DNA from: Johnsonella sp.
GTDB lineage: Bacteria; Bacillota; Clostridia; Lachnospirales; Lachnospiraceae
DNA length: 64,000 nt
Direction of reading: 5' to 3'
NCBI GenBank assembly: GCA_030529445.1
Contig: JAUMWW010000006.1
Location: 1-64,000, forward strand
The position numbers and the translations under genes were made by a program. The notes under the pieces are model-generated. The model was not told the origin of the DNA and made no database searches. It saw only the letters and a list, made by a program, of their open reading frames with translations. Shown here piece by piece: positions 1 to 8,565 of the stretch; position 1 is the stretch's first letter; each line of letters starts with the position of its first letter.

Positions 1-2
1 AA

Positions 3-52
3 TACCGACCTCCAATCGTTAGATTTTTTGGTCTAACTTTTGGGGGTCGGTA
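3..52. other. Long interrupted hairpin at window edge
   Basis: An inverted repeat is visible: TACCGACC at the left arm pairs with GGTCGGTA at the right, and an inner GTTAGA/TCTAAC stem closes an A/T-rich loop. It lies beyond the 3' end of ychF and has no clean U-tract on either side, so it may be the terminator of a gene outside the window or a small repeat element. The TACCGACC arm also occurs in the terminator at 10316-10349. Confidence 0.4.
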
Positions 53-125
53 CAAATCGATGTTCAAGCCTTTTCTTTATTGAGTTTTGCAGAGGGCAAA
101 TCCGGTAAACAATAAGAGCCAAAAC

Positions 126-1223
126 TTAGACGTTAAATCTAAATAAGATCACATCTCCGTCCCGCACCACATAATCCTTGCCCTCAAGACGCATCAGACC
201 TTTATCCTTTGCCGCGGAAGCGGAGCCGCAGTCCAAAAGATCCTGATAATTGATGACTTCCGCTTTGATAAAGCCGCGTTCAAAATCGCTGTGGATTTTT
301 CCGGCGGCTTGGGGCGCCTTGGTTCCCTTCTTTATCGTCCATGCTCTCGTTTCGTCCTCTCCGGAGGTAAGGAAGCTTAAAAGACCGAGCAGATCATAGC
401 TTGCCGCAATGAGCTTATCCAGACCGGATTCGCAAATGCCGAGCGCCTCCAGGTAATCCGCCTTCTCCGATTCGTCGAGCTCCGCGATTTCTTCCTCTAT
501 TTTTGCAGATACGACAAAGACCTTTGAAGCGCTTTCCCGGGCAAAGGCTTTCACCTTCTGTACATGGAGGTTTTGCGCTCCCTCATCGGCAAGATCGCTC
601 TCCTCTACATTGGCGGCGAAGATGACGGGCATGAAGGTAATCAGTCCGAGAGATTTGATGAAAGCAAGCTCTTCCTCGTCCTCGCTTTGATAGGAGAGTG
701 CAAGTCTGCCTTCCTCCAGCACCGCCTTCAGCGCGTACAGGATATCCAGCTCTTTTTTAAGCGATTTATCGTTATGGGCGGATTTTGCCGTCTTGGCAAT
801 GCGCCGTTCAAGAATCTCAAGATCCGAAAAAATCAGCTCGAGATTGATCGTTTCGATATCACGCAGGGGATCGACCGCTCCGTCTACATGGATGACATTA
901 TCGTCGTCAAAGCAGCGAACCACATGTACGATGGCATCACATTCCCTGATATTGGAAAGGAACTGGTTGCCGAGCCCCTCTCCCTTGCTTGCTCCCTTCA
1001 CCAGCCCGGCGATATCGACAAAATCGATCACGGCAGGCGTAACCTTTTTGGAATGATAGAGATCTCCCAATGCCTTCAGACGAGGATCGGGAACGGAAAC
1101 GACGCCGACATTGGGATCTATCGTGCAAAAGGGATAATTTGCGGAAGCCGCTCCTGCCTTGGTGAGTGAATTAAAGAGTGTGCTTTTCCCTACATTCGGG
1201 AGTCCTACGATTCCTAATTTCAT
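126..1223 (-). CDS. ychF: Redox-regulated ATPase YchF (Obg-family translation-associated P-loop ATPase)
   Basis: A 365-residue protein, the usual length for YchF/OLA1. The Walker A motif GLPNVGKST lies near residue 7, and the family signature [10 protein letters not shown] follows around residue 30. The G4 position reads NVEE, not NKxD, which in this family gives ATP preference over GTP. The C-terminal third is the TGS domain. YchF is a cytosolic, ribosome-associated ATPase linked to translation and oxidative stress responses. An AAGGAGATG ribosome site precedes the ATG on the minus strand (about 1235-1243). It stands alone, divergent from the DJ-1 gene. Confidence 0.97.
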   Translation of the reverse strand: MKLGIVGLPNVGKSTLFNSLTKAGAASANYPFCTIDPNVGVVSVPDPRLKALGDLYHSKKVTPAVIDFVDIAGLVKGASKGEGLGNQFLSNIRECDAIVHVVRCFDDDNVIHVDGAVDPLRDIETINLELIFSDLEILERRIAKTAKSAHNDKSLKKELDILYALKAVLEEGRLALSYQSEDEEELAFIKSLGLITFMPVIFAANVEESDLADEGAQNLHVQKVKAFARESASKVFVVSAKIEEEIAELDESEKADYLEALGICESGLDKLIAASYDLLGLLSFLTSGEDETRAWTIKKGTKAPQAAGKIHSDFERGFIKAEVINYQDLLDCGSASAAKDKGLMRLEGKDYVVRDGDVILFRFNV

Positions 1224-1569
1224 TTATTTTTACATCTCCTTTATCTTCAAGTGTTTCCGGGTTTCGAAAAATCTTTACACCCTTTTTTACGCCCTTAAAA
1301 AACAGAGGGCATAATGATTTTAAGTGGACGAGAGATAGAATAAAAAACCTCGTCCACGGCATACAGATATCCTCAATTATAGGTTGAAGATTTGCGGCGG
1401 TCAAGCGTTTTTGCCGCGAAAAAGCGCTTCCCCGGGAAAACTTGCCGCCTCTGATGGGGGGAGAAAAATTGCTTTTTTGATATTCATGGGCTAAAATGAG
1501 AATAGAAAGCAAATGCTGTTTATCGTAGGAAAATTGTGTAATGATAAAATATATAGAAAGGAATATGGC
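1224..1569. other. Intergenic region between divergent ychF and DJ-1 genes
   Basis: About 346 bases without a convincing gene. It holds the ychF ribosome site near its left end and a candidate promoter for the DJ-1 gene near its right end. Around 1403-1427 an imperfect hairpin (AAGCG, T-run, GCCGCG, A-run, CGCTT) is visible. The open frame running across it on the minus strand has no family resemblance or start context and overlaps the DJ-1 gene in antisense. Confidence 0.6.
1469..1497 (+). promoter_or_regulatory. Candidate sigma-A promoter of the DJ-1 gene
   Basis: TTGCTT (1469-1474) and TAAAAT (1492-1497) are separated by 17 bases, about 73 bases before the start codon. Confidence 0.45.
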
Positions 1570-2151
1570 ATGATGAAGAGAGCAATAATTTTTATCGCAG
1601 AGGGTTTTGAGGAGATTGAGGCGCTTACCATCGCGGATATTCTCAGAAGGGCGGATATCGCAGCGGATCTGTGCAGCATCGGGGAAGAGCTTGAAGTAAG
1701 AGGGGCGCATGATATCAGGATTAAGACGGATATCAGGCTCAAGGATATAAAGGATATCGAAAGCTATACGGCTGCACTTGCGCCGGGAGGAATGCCGGGG
1801 GCTGCCAATTTGAAGGATCATGATGCCGTAATCGATATTTTCAGATCCTTTTATGAGAGAGAGGATAAACTTCTCGCCTGCATCTGCGCGGCGCCGATCA
1901 TTCTTCGCAGAGCGGGAATCTCGGCTCAAATCGCCGGTACCTGTTATCCGGGATTCGAGGATGAGGTCGGATATAAGGAATACAGAAAAGAAGCGGTGGT
2001 AATCGATAAAAACGTTGTGACTTCGATGGGACCTGCAAGCGCATTGCCGCTGGCAATCAAGCTGACGGAATTGCTTGCCGGAAAAGAAAAGGCAAAAGAA
2101 ATTGCCGAAGGAACCTTGTTCAACGATGTTTTGAGAGAATACCGGAAATAA
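1570..2151 (+). CDS. DJ-1/PfpI (ThiJ/YajL-type) family protein
   Basis: A 193-residue single-domain class I glutamine amidotransferase-like protein. The nucleophile-elbow cysteine sits in ACICAAP (Cys106 counted from this start), and the acidic partner lies in EGFEEIEA near residue 11. That combination marks the DJ-1/YajL/ThiJ group, cytosolic stress proteins described as chaperone-like or glyoxalase/deglycase enzymes; the exact activity is disputed and cannot be read here. The start at 1570 is chosen because AAAGGA lies 9 bases upstream; the open frame extends to 1513 without a ribosome site. Confidence 0.9.
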   Translation: MMKRAIIFIAEGFEEIEALTIADILRRADIAADLCSIGEELEVRGAHDIRIKTDIRLKDIKDIESYTAALAPGGMPGAANLKDHDAVIDIFRSFYEREDKLLACICAAPIILRRAGISAQIAGTCYPGFEDEVGYKEYRKEAVVIDKNVVTSMGPASALPLAIKLTELLAGKEKAKEIAEGTLFNDVLREYRK

Positions 2152-2308
2152 AATTCATCCGTTTTACAAGAAAGCTTAAGAAGAGAATTTAAGAAAAGAG
2201 CTCCGCCCCCTCCCCGCCGGATCAAATGTCGCTTCCGAAGCGACCATTTTCTCTTGCCATACTGCTATACTCTGCTTATCAAAGAAAAGAGATGAGGAGG
2301 GAAAGGCG

Positions 2309-2962
2309 ATGAAAAACAATCGGAGCGAATTGGTATTCATACTGGATCGCAGCGGTTCGATGGGAGGTCTGGAATCCGATACGATAGGAGGATTCAATTC
2401 CATGCTGGATAAGCAGAAGAAGCAGGAAGGAGAAGCCCGTATTACGACGGTACTGTTTGATGACAGATATGAAAAGATACATGACAGGTTCCATCTGGAA
2501 TATGTCAAACATATGACCGAGAAAGAGTATTATGTACGCGGAAGCACCGCCTTATTTGATGCGATCGGAAGAAGCATTCGGAGCATGGAGAACCTGCAAA
2601 AACATATGCCTAAGCAGGAGAGGGCAGAGAAAGTGATTTTTACGATTATCACGGACGGTCTGGAAAATTCCAGCCGGGAATACACAAGAGAGAGCGTGGG
2701 AAAGATGATTCGGCACGCGCAGGAGGAATACGGCTGGGAATTTCTTTTTCTGGGTGCGAATATGGATGCGGTCAAGGAGGCGGGAAGCTTCGGTATTGCC
2801 GAGGACAGAGCGGTGAGCTTTATCAATGACAGGAGAGGGGTTCAAAAAAACTATGCCGCCGTAAATGAGGCGGTTTGCAGGATGCGGATGGAAGAGCCGG
2901 GGCAGAGGATGGACGGAAGCTGGAAAGAGGAGATAGAAAAGGATTACCGGAGCAGGAGCTGA
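2309..2962 (+). CDS. VWA domain protein with complete MIDAS motif
   Basis: A 217-residue soluble protein made almost wholly of one von Willebrand factor A domain. The metal-ion-dependent adhesion site DRSGSMGG begins at residue 13, and the later TDG motif (IITDGLENSS) completes the site. No signal peptide or membrane segment is seen, so it is probably cytosolic. Such stand-alone VWA proteins often serve as metal-dependent binding partners of ATPases or phage/tellurite-type clusters, but no such partner lies nearby and the role is unknown. A strong GAGGAGG site precedes the ATG. The gene converges on the deacetylase gene and shares its terminator. Confidence 0.9.
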   Translation: MKNNRSELVFILDRSGSMGGLESDTIGGFNSMLDKQKKQEGEARITTVLFDDRYEKIHDRFHLEYVKHMTEKEYYVRGSTALFDAIGRSIRSMENLQKHMPKQERAEKVIFTIITDGLENSSREYTRESVGKMIRHAQEEYGWEFLFLGANMDAVKEAGSFGIAEDRAVSFINDRRGVQKNYAAVNEAVCRMRMEEPGQRMDGSWKEEIEKDYRSRS

Positions 2963-2994
2963 GAAGAGCCTGCAAGGATAAATCCGTAAAAAGC

Positions 2995-3032
2995 AGGAGG
3001 GAAAAACAAAAATCGCTTTGTTTTTCCCTCCT
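2995..3032. terminator. Bidirectional rho-independent terminator
   Basis: A perfect 16-bp inverted repeat (2995-3010 with 3017-3032, loop of six) has A-rich and T-rich arms, giving a U-tract in both directions. It lies between the convergent VWA and polysaccharide deacetylase genes. Confidence 0.9.
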
Positions 3033-3062
3033 ATTGTTTGGTGAATCGGCGGATTTGAATCT

Positions 3063-4499
3063 TTAGGACTGAATCGGGTTCATTTCCTTCGGTCTGTTGA
3101 AATCATAGATTTCCTTGACATCGAAGAGATCGGAAAGCTTTGCCTTATCCGGCTCGTCCAGATCCCGCTTCATTCTGTATCCGTCGAGATTGCGCCTGCC
3201 CTGCCGCAGATTTGTATCTCCGAACTGCACCCAGGATTCTGCGGAATCCACGGTGCAGAAATAGCGGAAGCCCAGGTCATAGAGATATTTATATCGTTCA
3301 TTTTCAAAAGTATAAGGATGCCAGTCCGCAACATCTGTGCCGAAGGGATAGAGAATGATATCCACAGGTCCGAGGAGTGTTCTTACCTCGCTATCCCATT
3401 TATCACAGTCGTGAGTGAAGCGCTCGAAATCGATACGTCCGAGGTGCAGATGCCCCCAACTGTGGGAAGCAAGCTCCCAGCCGTCGTCCCGAAGTGCCTG
3501 AGCGACTTCCCTGACCTTTTCCTTATCCGCCTCGTAGTTCGGGTTCGTATCGGCATAGCTTGCGGCGGTCCGGTAACCGAATGCGCCCTGATAGCCGGTA
3601 ACCGCAATCACCGCCTTCGCTCCGCGATAAGAAAAATCGGGATGCTCGTCAATGAAGCGGTTGAGAATCGGGATCATATCGTAATCCCCGATTACGGAGG
3701 AGCCGTCTTCCAAATCCATTTCCGTCGTCGGGCGTCCGTCCTCGCCGACCACGAGCCTGCTGGCAAATCCATCTCCCGTCATGTATTCGTAATAGCATAC
3801 ATCATCCTGGGAAAAGACGATGGGCTTTTTATCGGGGGGAAGGAGGATCTCTCCCTTGGTCATCCGGATTTTTCCGCTCTCCTCATCCGTCGTTTCATAT
3901 CCCATATCATGCATCCGAACCAAGACGAAACCGCGCTTATGCATTTCTTCGAGCATTTTTTCGAATTCCTCTATCGTGGTCATCACCTGATTATATCCCA
4001 TCTGATCCTCGTCTCCGTCAAACGCCTTTGAGGTATCGTAGATCAGGGAGTGGAAAAATACATGAGGAACCTTGGTGACGTCTTTCTTTTCAAGCTTGCT
4101 CTTGCTCTCCTCGTATCCTGCGATCGCCGCGACAACTTCCGGAGCCGATGCAAGGCTCGGATCCTGACCGAGCAGTTCGATGGCGGCATCATAATCATAA
4201 CTCAGAGCGAGCCGGTCAGCCTGCGCGATCAATGTCAGCAGCTGCGTTTCCGGGGCAGTTGTTGTTTCCATGCTTTCCGCAGGGCTTTCGGTCATTTCCG
4301 CCGAGGAAGCGGGGGCAAAGGTTTCCGGAGAGGGTGTCGAAAACATTTTGAAGAGGCGATATGCGCCGAATGCGATTGCCGCAATGATAAGCACCAGTAT
4401 AAGATATAAAATCAACAGATTGAGATAGGCACGGCGGCGGCGCCTTTGTCTTTTTTTCATATTGTTGGAATAGTTTCGGTTTTTTTGAAACTCGGACAT
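3063..4499 (-). CDS. Membrane-anchored polysaccharide deacetylase family protein
   Basis: A 478-residue protein with a very basic cytosolic N-terminus (KKRQRRRRR), one membrane segment at about residues 25-47, a Ser/Thr/Glu-rich linker, then a NodB-like deacetylase domain. The metal-binding motifs are visible as FSQDDV (the paired acids) and HSWGHLHLGR (the two histidines). It probably acts outside the membrane on cell-wall or exopolysaccharide N-acetyl groups, but the substrate is not readable. The region between anchor and domain (about 75-180) is not recognised. It is a single gene, divided from the downstream minus-strand mutase gene by a hairpin. Confidence 0.85.
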   Translation of the reverse strand: MSEFQKNRNYSNNMKKRQRRRRRAYLNLLILYLILVLIIAAIAFGAYRLFKMFSTPSPETFAPASSAEMTESPAESMETTTAPETQLLTLIAQADRLALSYDYDAAIELLGQDPSLASAPEVVAAIAGYEESKSKLEKKDVTKVPHVFFHSLIYDTSKAFDGDEDQMGYNQVMTTIEEFEKMLEEMHKRGFVLVRMHDMGYETTDEESGKIRMTKGEILLPPDKKPIVFSQDDVCYYEYMTGDGFASRLVVGEDGRPTTEMDLEDGSSVIGDYDMIPILNRFIDEHPDFSYRGAKAVIAVTGYQGAFGYRTAASYADTNPNYEADKEKVREVAQALRDDGWELASHSWGHLHLGRIDFERFTHDCDKWDSEVRTLLGPVDIILYPFGTDVADWHPYTFENERYKYLYDLGFRYFCTVDSAESWVQFGDTNLRQGRRNLDGYRMKRDLDEPDKAKLSDLFDVKEIYDFNRPKEMNPIQS

Positions 4500-4530
4500 G
4501 TTTATGGTATCCTTTCTTTGCTGAAATAAG

Positions 4531-4562
4531 ATCTGCCCGGAGGCATATGCCTTCGGGCAGAT
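4531..4562 (-). terminator. Hairpin between deacetylase and phosphoglycerate mutase genes
   Basis: A 32-base inverted repeat with arms ATCTGCCCG and CGGGCAGAT and an inner AGGC/GCCT stem. It lies just downstream of the mutase gene on the minus strand, followed by a weak U-rich stretch, so it is probably that gene's terminator. Confidence 0.5.
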
Positions 4563-4577
4563 GGCTTTACTTAAATT

Positions 4578-5798
4578 TTATGGTAATTCCTTCTCTTCGT
4601 CAAGTAAATATCGAATCAAAAGATGCCCGTCCCGAAGATAAATGCCGCTTTTTTTGCAAGAACGCTCGCTGTAAGAATCGGCGCCGGAAAAATAAGCTTT
4701 GCCGGAGCGATAGAGCAGGAAGGGAACCGGATCCGAGGAATGGGTTTTGGTGGAAACCGGAGTCGGATGATCCGGAAGCACGAGAAGCACATAGTCCTCC
4801 CCCGCTTTTTTTAGAGCCTCCAAAAGAGGCCCGACGATGAAATGATCAATGCGCTCGATCGCAAGAATCTTGCACTGCTCATCGCCGTGGTGACCGCATT
4901 CGTCCGGTCCCTCGCAATGAATATAAACATAGTCCATGCCCTTATGCAGCAGGGCATCGATCGCCGCTTCTCCCTTTCCCTTAAAATTGGTATGCACCGT
5001 TCCGGTGGCTCCCTCGACTTCGATCACTTCCATTCCCGCGCAGATTCCCAGACCCTTGATCAGATCGACGGCGGAGATTACCGAAGCCTTAAGCCCGTAT
5101 TTTTCATCGAAGCGCTCCATCTCTGGCTTGGTTCCTTCTCCCCAGAACCATATCGAATTTGCGGGATTCTTTCCCTCGCGCATTCTCTTCCGATTCAGCG
5201 GATGTGAGGATAAAAAATCATATGATTTTTTGATCAGCTCAAGAAGGAAGGGATGCCGGGGAAGGTATGCGCCGATTTTTTGATCGGAGATATCGTGAGG
5301 AGGGGTGAGCTTCAGTGTTTTTTCCCCCTTTTTCCAGATCAGGCAATGCCGGTAGGAAATGCCGGGATAGAGCCGGAAGCTTTCGTCTTTTAAATAATCG
5401 GCAAGATCCCGGATCAGAATTTCGGATTCCTCCGTGCTGATTTCTCCCGCGCTGTAATCGAGCATGATTTTGTCCTCGAAGCATTTTGCATCGGAAAGCG
5501 TTACGGTATTGCAGCGTATCGCAACATCGCTTTCCTCCATCCGGATTCCCATGCTGATCGCCTCCAGGGGAGAACGCCCGCTATAGCTTATTTTCGGGTC
5601 GTAGCCGAATACGGAGAGATTGGCGACATCGCTTCCCGGCTTCATTCCCTCGGGGACATTGCTCACCATGCCGAGCAGAGACTTCGGAGCAAGACTGTCG
5701 ATATGAGGCTTGTCTGCAGCCTCCAGAGGAGTCTTCCCGCCCAGAGATTCCAGCGGGTCATCGGCCATTCCATCGCCGAGCATAATAATATATTTCAT
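4578..5798 (-). CDS. apgM: Cofactor-independent phosphoglycerate mutase, archaeal (ApgM) type
   Basis: A 406-residue member of the alkaline-phosphatase superfamily. Metal-binding GDGMADD stands at residues 8-14 and the catalytic serine lies in GSDVANLSVFGYDP. The conserved THSSDPVPF segment sits near the C-terminus. The family interconverts 3- and 2-phosphoglycerate in glycolysis with Mn2+/Mg2+. Some bacterial relatives of the same fold act as homoserine kinases (ThrB2-type), so that alternative remains open; no threonine genes are adjacent. The gene is monocistronic and divergent from the response regulator gene. Confidence 0.85.
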   Translation of the reverse strand: MKYIIMLGDGMADDPLESLGGKTPLEAADKPHIDSLAPKSLLGMVSNVPEGMKPGSDVANLSVFGYDPKISYSGRSPLEAISMGIRMEESDVAIRCNTVTLSDAKCFEDKIMLDYSAGEISTEESEILIRDLADYLKDESFRLYPGISYRHCLIWKKGEKTLKLTPPHDISDQKIGAYLPRHPFLLELIKKSYDFLSSHPLNRKRMREGKNPANSIWFWGEGTKPEMERFDEKYGLKASVISAVDLIKGLGICAGMEVIEVEGATGTVHTNFKGKGEAAIDALLHKGMDYVYIHCEGPDECGHHGDEQCKILAIERIDHFIVGPLLEALKKAGEDYVLLVLPDHPTPVSTKTHSSDPVPFLLYRSGKAYFSGADSYSERSCKKSGIYLRDGHLLIRYLLDEEKELP

Positions 5799-6005
5799 AG
5801 CATTTTCCTCGTTTATTTTTCTTATAATAAAAAGTATAGCTTAAAAACACATGAAAAACAATAGAATATACTTTTAATTCTTTAAATTAAAAGTAACTAT
5901 TTGAAACCTTTTTATAAAATTAGTGCTTGCATAATCTATGGTTTTTATGGTAGATTTGATATAAAATATGTCAAATTATAAAAATAAATACGGGCGGTTA
6001 ATACA

Positions 6006-6866
6006 ATGAAAATTTATATGGTGGAATGCGTCAGAACCTTGAGTGCAAAATTGAAGACTCTGATCGAGGAAAAAGAGCTCGGAGAGGTTGAGGCGCAGAT
6101 CAGTACATGGGAAGAAGCATTTTTTGACTTGCAGGGGAAGCATGCCGACGTTATTTTCTTTGACATACGGACGGCGAACAGGGAAAATATCAAGAACATT
6201 ACGGCGCTGAAAAAAATCGTGCCGAAGGCCTCTTTATTGGCATTTTCCTCTCTTTTCGATACGGAATCGGTGGAAGGGCTTTATGCTGCGGGAGTGGAAT
6301 ACATTCTTCATAAGCCGGTAAACGATATCGAGGTGGAAAATACGCTCAGGAATTTGGAGATGGCAAGGACGCTGAAAAGACTCCTCAGGATGATACCGCA
6401 GGAATCCGAAAGCATCATCGTCTCCGAAGAGGAAAAGCCTTCCGCTCAAAGCGAAGATGAGGGGCTGGATATCACGATCAAGCGCCTGAAGGCGATTCTG
6501 CGGGAGATCGGGATACTCAACGAGGCGGGAAGCAAGGATATCATCAATATCGTGAGATATTTGCTGGAAAAGGGAATGGATTTCCGGGATATTCCGATGA
6601 GGGATCTGTGCAAGAAAATGGGAGATAATCCCAAAAGCGTCGAACAAAGAATAAGAAGGGCGGCGACGGCGGGGCTTTCTTCTCTTGCTCTGCGCGGAAT
6701 GGATGATTATGCCGATCCGATTTATAATGAATACGGAGACCGATTATACGGATTTGAGCAGATGAAGAGCGAGATGAATTTTATCTGCGGCAAGGGTGAT
6801 AAGCATGGGAATGTAAAAATCAAAAAGTTTCTCGGAGGCCTCCTGGATTGCTGCCTGGAGGGCTGA
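6006..6866 (+). CDS. YcbB/GlnL-like response regulator
   Basis: A 286-residue protein. Residues 1-120 form a receiver domain (phospho-acceptor region VIFFDIR, conserved lysine in HKPVND). The C-terminal part, about 150-280, resembles the YcbB DNA-binding domain of GlnL-type regulators, with the conserved sequence around IRRAATAGLSSLAL and a terminal KIKKFLGGLL. In Bacillus, GlnL with its kinase GlnK controls glutamine use. Here no histidine kinase is adjacent. The gene is followed after 22 bases by a K+/H+ antiporter and probably shares its transcript. The ribosome site is weak (GGGCGG). Confidence 0.75.
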   Translation: MKIYMVECVRTLSAKLKTLIEEKELGEVEAQISTWEEAFFDLQGKHADVIFFDIRTANRENIKNITALKKIVPKASLLAFSSLFDTESVEGLYAAGVEYILHKPVNDIEVENTLRNLEMARTLKRLLRMIPQESESIIVSEEEKPSAQSEDEGLDITIKRLKAILREIGILNEAGSKDIINIVRYLLEKGMDFRDIPMRDLCKKMGDNPKSVEQRIRRAATAGLSSLALRGMDDYADPIYNEYGDRLYGFEQMKSEMNFICGKGDKHGNVKIKKFLGGLLDCCLEG

Positions 6867-6888
6867 TCGGAGTTTTGGGAGGTTTGCG

Positions 6889-8484
6889 TTGAATAGTCTT
6901 TTATTGCTTATTTCCGTGGTTATTCTTTGCTGCATTATATTAAACAGAATTTCAAGCAGGCTGGGGATACCGATGCTTTTGGTATTCATTTTGCTCGGAA
7001 TGTTTTTCGGATCGGACGGGCTGATCAAGATTGATTTTGACAATTATGAGCTTGCGGAAAAATTTGCGACCGTAGCGCTTATTTTTATCATGTTTTACGG
7101 AGGATTCGGCACGAACTGGGAGGAAGCAAGAAGCGTCGCCCTTCCCTCCATGCTCATGTCCAGCTTCGGCGTGATATTGACAACGGTGTTTACGGCGCTT
7201 TTTTGCCGCTTCGTATTAAATATCGCATTTGCCGAGAGCCTCTTAATCGGTTCGGTAATCGGTTCGACCGACGCCGCCTCCGTGTTTTCGATTCTCCGAT
7301 CCAAGAGGCTGAGTCTGAAATATCATACGGCGTCTTTACTCGAGCTGGAGAGCGGAAGCAATGACCCCTTTGCCTATATTCTTACCCTGATTGCGATTTC
7401 CATCATGCAGGGAGAGGCAAATATCAATAATATCTTATTTATGCTTTATACGCAGATCACCTTCGGGGTAGCGGCAGCTTTGCTGATCGCCTTTGCCGGC
7501 AAGGCGGTGCTGCGAAAACTCAGGATAGAGACGGCGGGATTTGAGGCGGCTCTGGTCATGGCGATCGCCCTCCTCTCCTTCAGCCTTCCTCTCATCATAG
7601 GGGGAAACGGTTATCTGAGTGCGTATATCACCGGGATTATTTTGGGAAACAGCGATATCCGCAATAAGAGAGAGCTCGTGCATTTTTTTGACGGAGTTAC
7701 GGGAATCATGCAGATGCTGCTCTTTTTCCTGCTCGGGCTGCTTGCTTTCCCCTCGGTGCTTCCGAGCGTTGCGAGGCAGGCGCTTTTGATCGCCGTATTT
7801 ATTACATTTGCGGCGAGACCTCTTGCGGTTTTTGCCATACTCACTCCTTTAAGAAGCAAGCTCGGACAGAAAATGGTCGTATCCTGGGCGGGGCTGAGAG
7901 GAGCGGCTTCCATTGCATTTGCGGTTATGGCGATGATGCGGATCGAGACAAAAAACGATATTTTTCATATTGCCTTTTTCGTGGTTCTTTTCTCGATACT
8001 GGTTCAGGGTTCCTTGCTTCCTCTGCTTTCCAAAAGCCTGAATATGATCGACAAGAATTTTGACGTCATGAAGACCTTTTCGGATTATAGCGGAGATACG
8101 CCGCTTGAGTTTGTCCGGATCATGATCGAAGCGGGGCATATATGGTGCAATGCGAAGATCAAGGATATCACGATGCCTCCGGATACCCTGGTCGCGGTCG
8201 TGGAAAGGGAGGGGAAGGGAATCGCTCCAAAGGGAGAAACCCTGCTTTGTGAAAACGATGTGCTGACGCTTGCGATTAAATCGGTGCAAAAAAGCGAGAA
8301 AGCCTTTCTGATCGAAAAAAGAGTTGCGGAAGACAGCAAGATGAAGGGAAAGACCCTTGCCGAGGGGATGAAAAATAAGAAAGGACTCGTGGTTTTGATT
8401 ATCAGAAACAAGGAGTTCATTATTCCGAGGGGGGATACGATTATCTTCGAGGATGACGTGCTCGTGCTCAATCATGTCGGCTAA
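6889..8484 (+). CDS. Potassium/proton antiporter, CPA1 (NhaP2/CvrA-like) with two RCK_C domains
   Basis: A 531-residue protein. Residues 1-390 contain about 12 membrane segments of a cation/proton exchanger (signature GSTDAASVFSIL and ESGSNDPFAY). Residues about 400-531 hold two tandem TrkA-C/RCK_C-like domains, each ending in an acidic strand (LLCENDVLTL, IIFEDDVLVL). It exports K+ or Na+ in exchange for H+. RCK_C domains of Gram-positive K+ transporters are known c-di-AMP receptors, and this window encodes the c-di-AMP synthase, so regulation by that nucleotide is a fair inference. Translation starts at TTG 6889, set by GGGAGGT six bases upstream. Confidence 0.88.
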   Translation: MNSLLLLISVVILCCIILNRISSRLGIPMLLVFILLGMFFGSDGLIKIDFDNYELAEKFATVALIFIMFYGGFGTNWEEARSVALPSMLMSSFGVILTTVFTALFCRFVLNIAFAESLLIGSVIGSTDAASVFSILRSKRLSLKYHTASLLELESGSNDPFAYILTLIAISIMQGEANINNILFMLYTQITFGVAAALLIAFAGKAVLRKLRIETAGFEAALVMAIALLSFSLPLIIGGNGYLSAYITGIILGNSDIRNKRELVHFFDGVTGIMQMLLFFLLGLLAFPSVLPSVARQALLIAVFITFAARPLAVFAILTPLRSKLGQKMVVSWAGLRGAASIAFAVMAMMRIETKNDIFHIAFFVVLFSILVQGSLLPLLSKSLNMIDKNFDVMKTFSDYSGDTPLEFVRIMIEAGHIWCNAKIKDITMPPDTLVAVVEREGKGIAPKGETLLCENDVLTLAIKSVQKSEKAFLIEKRVAEDSKMKGKTLAEGMKNKKGLVVLIIRNKEFIIPRGDTIIFEDDVLVLNHVG

Positions 8485-8491
8485 ATGCTTC

Positions 8492-8563
8492 CGGGGCTTA
8501 TGGATGCGAGGTTTTCGCAATCGATAAGCTTCCGGAAGCTTTTTGCTTTGCACTAAAGCCCCG
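8492..8563. other. Compound hairpin between convergent antiporter and selD genes
   Basis: An outer 8-bp stem (CGGGGCTT 8492-8499 with AAGCCCCG 8556-8563) encloses two smaller hairpins, TGCGA/TCGCA at 8504-8518 and the 16-bp palindrome at 8526-8541. Together they would fold as a three-way junction in either transcript. Confidence 0.5.
8526..8544 (+). terminator. Probable terminator of the antiporter transcript
   Basis: The palindrome AAGCTTCCGGAAGCTT is followed directly by TTT, and A-rich sequence precedes it on the other strand. Confidence 0.45.
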
Positions 8564-8565
8564 AT

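Noticed and set aside
1171-1929. A 252-codon minus-strand frame between ychF and the DJ-1 gene
   Set aside because: It overlaps the DJ-1 gene in antisense, has no ribosome site and no family resemblance.
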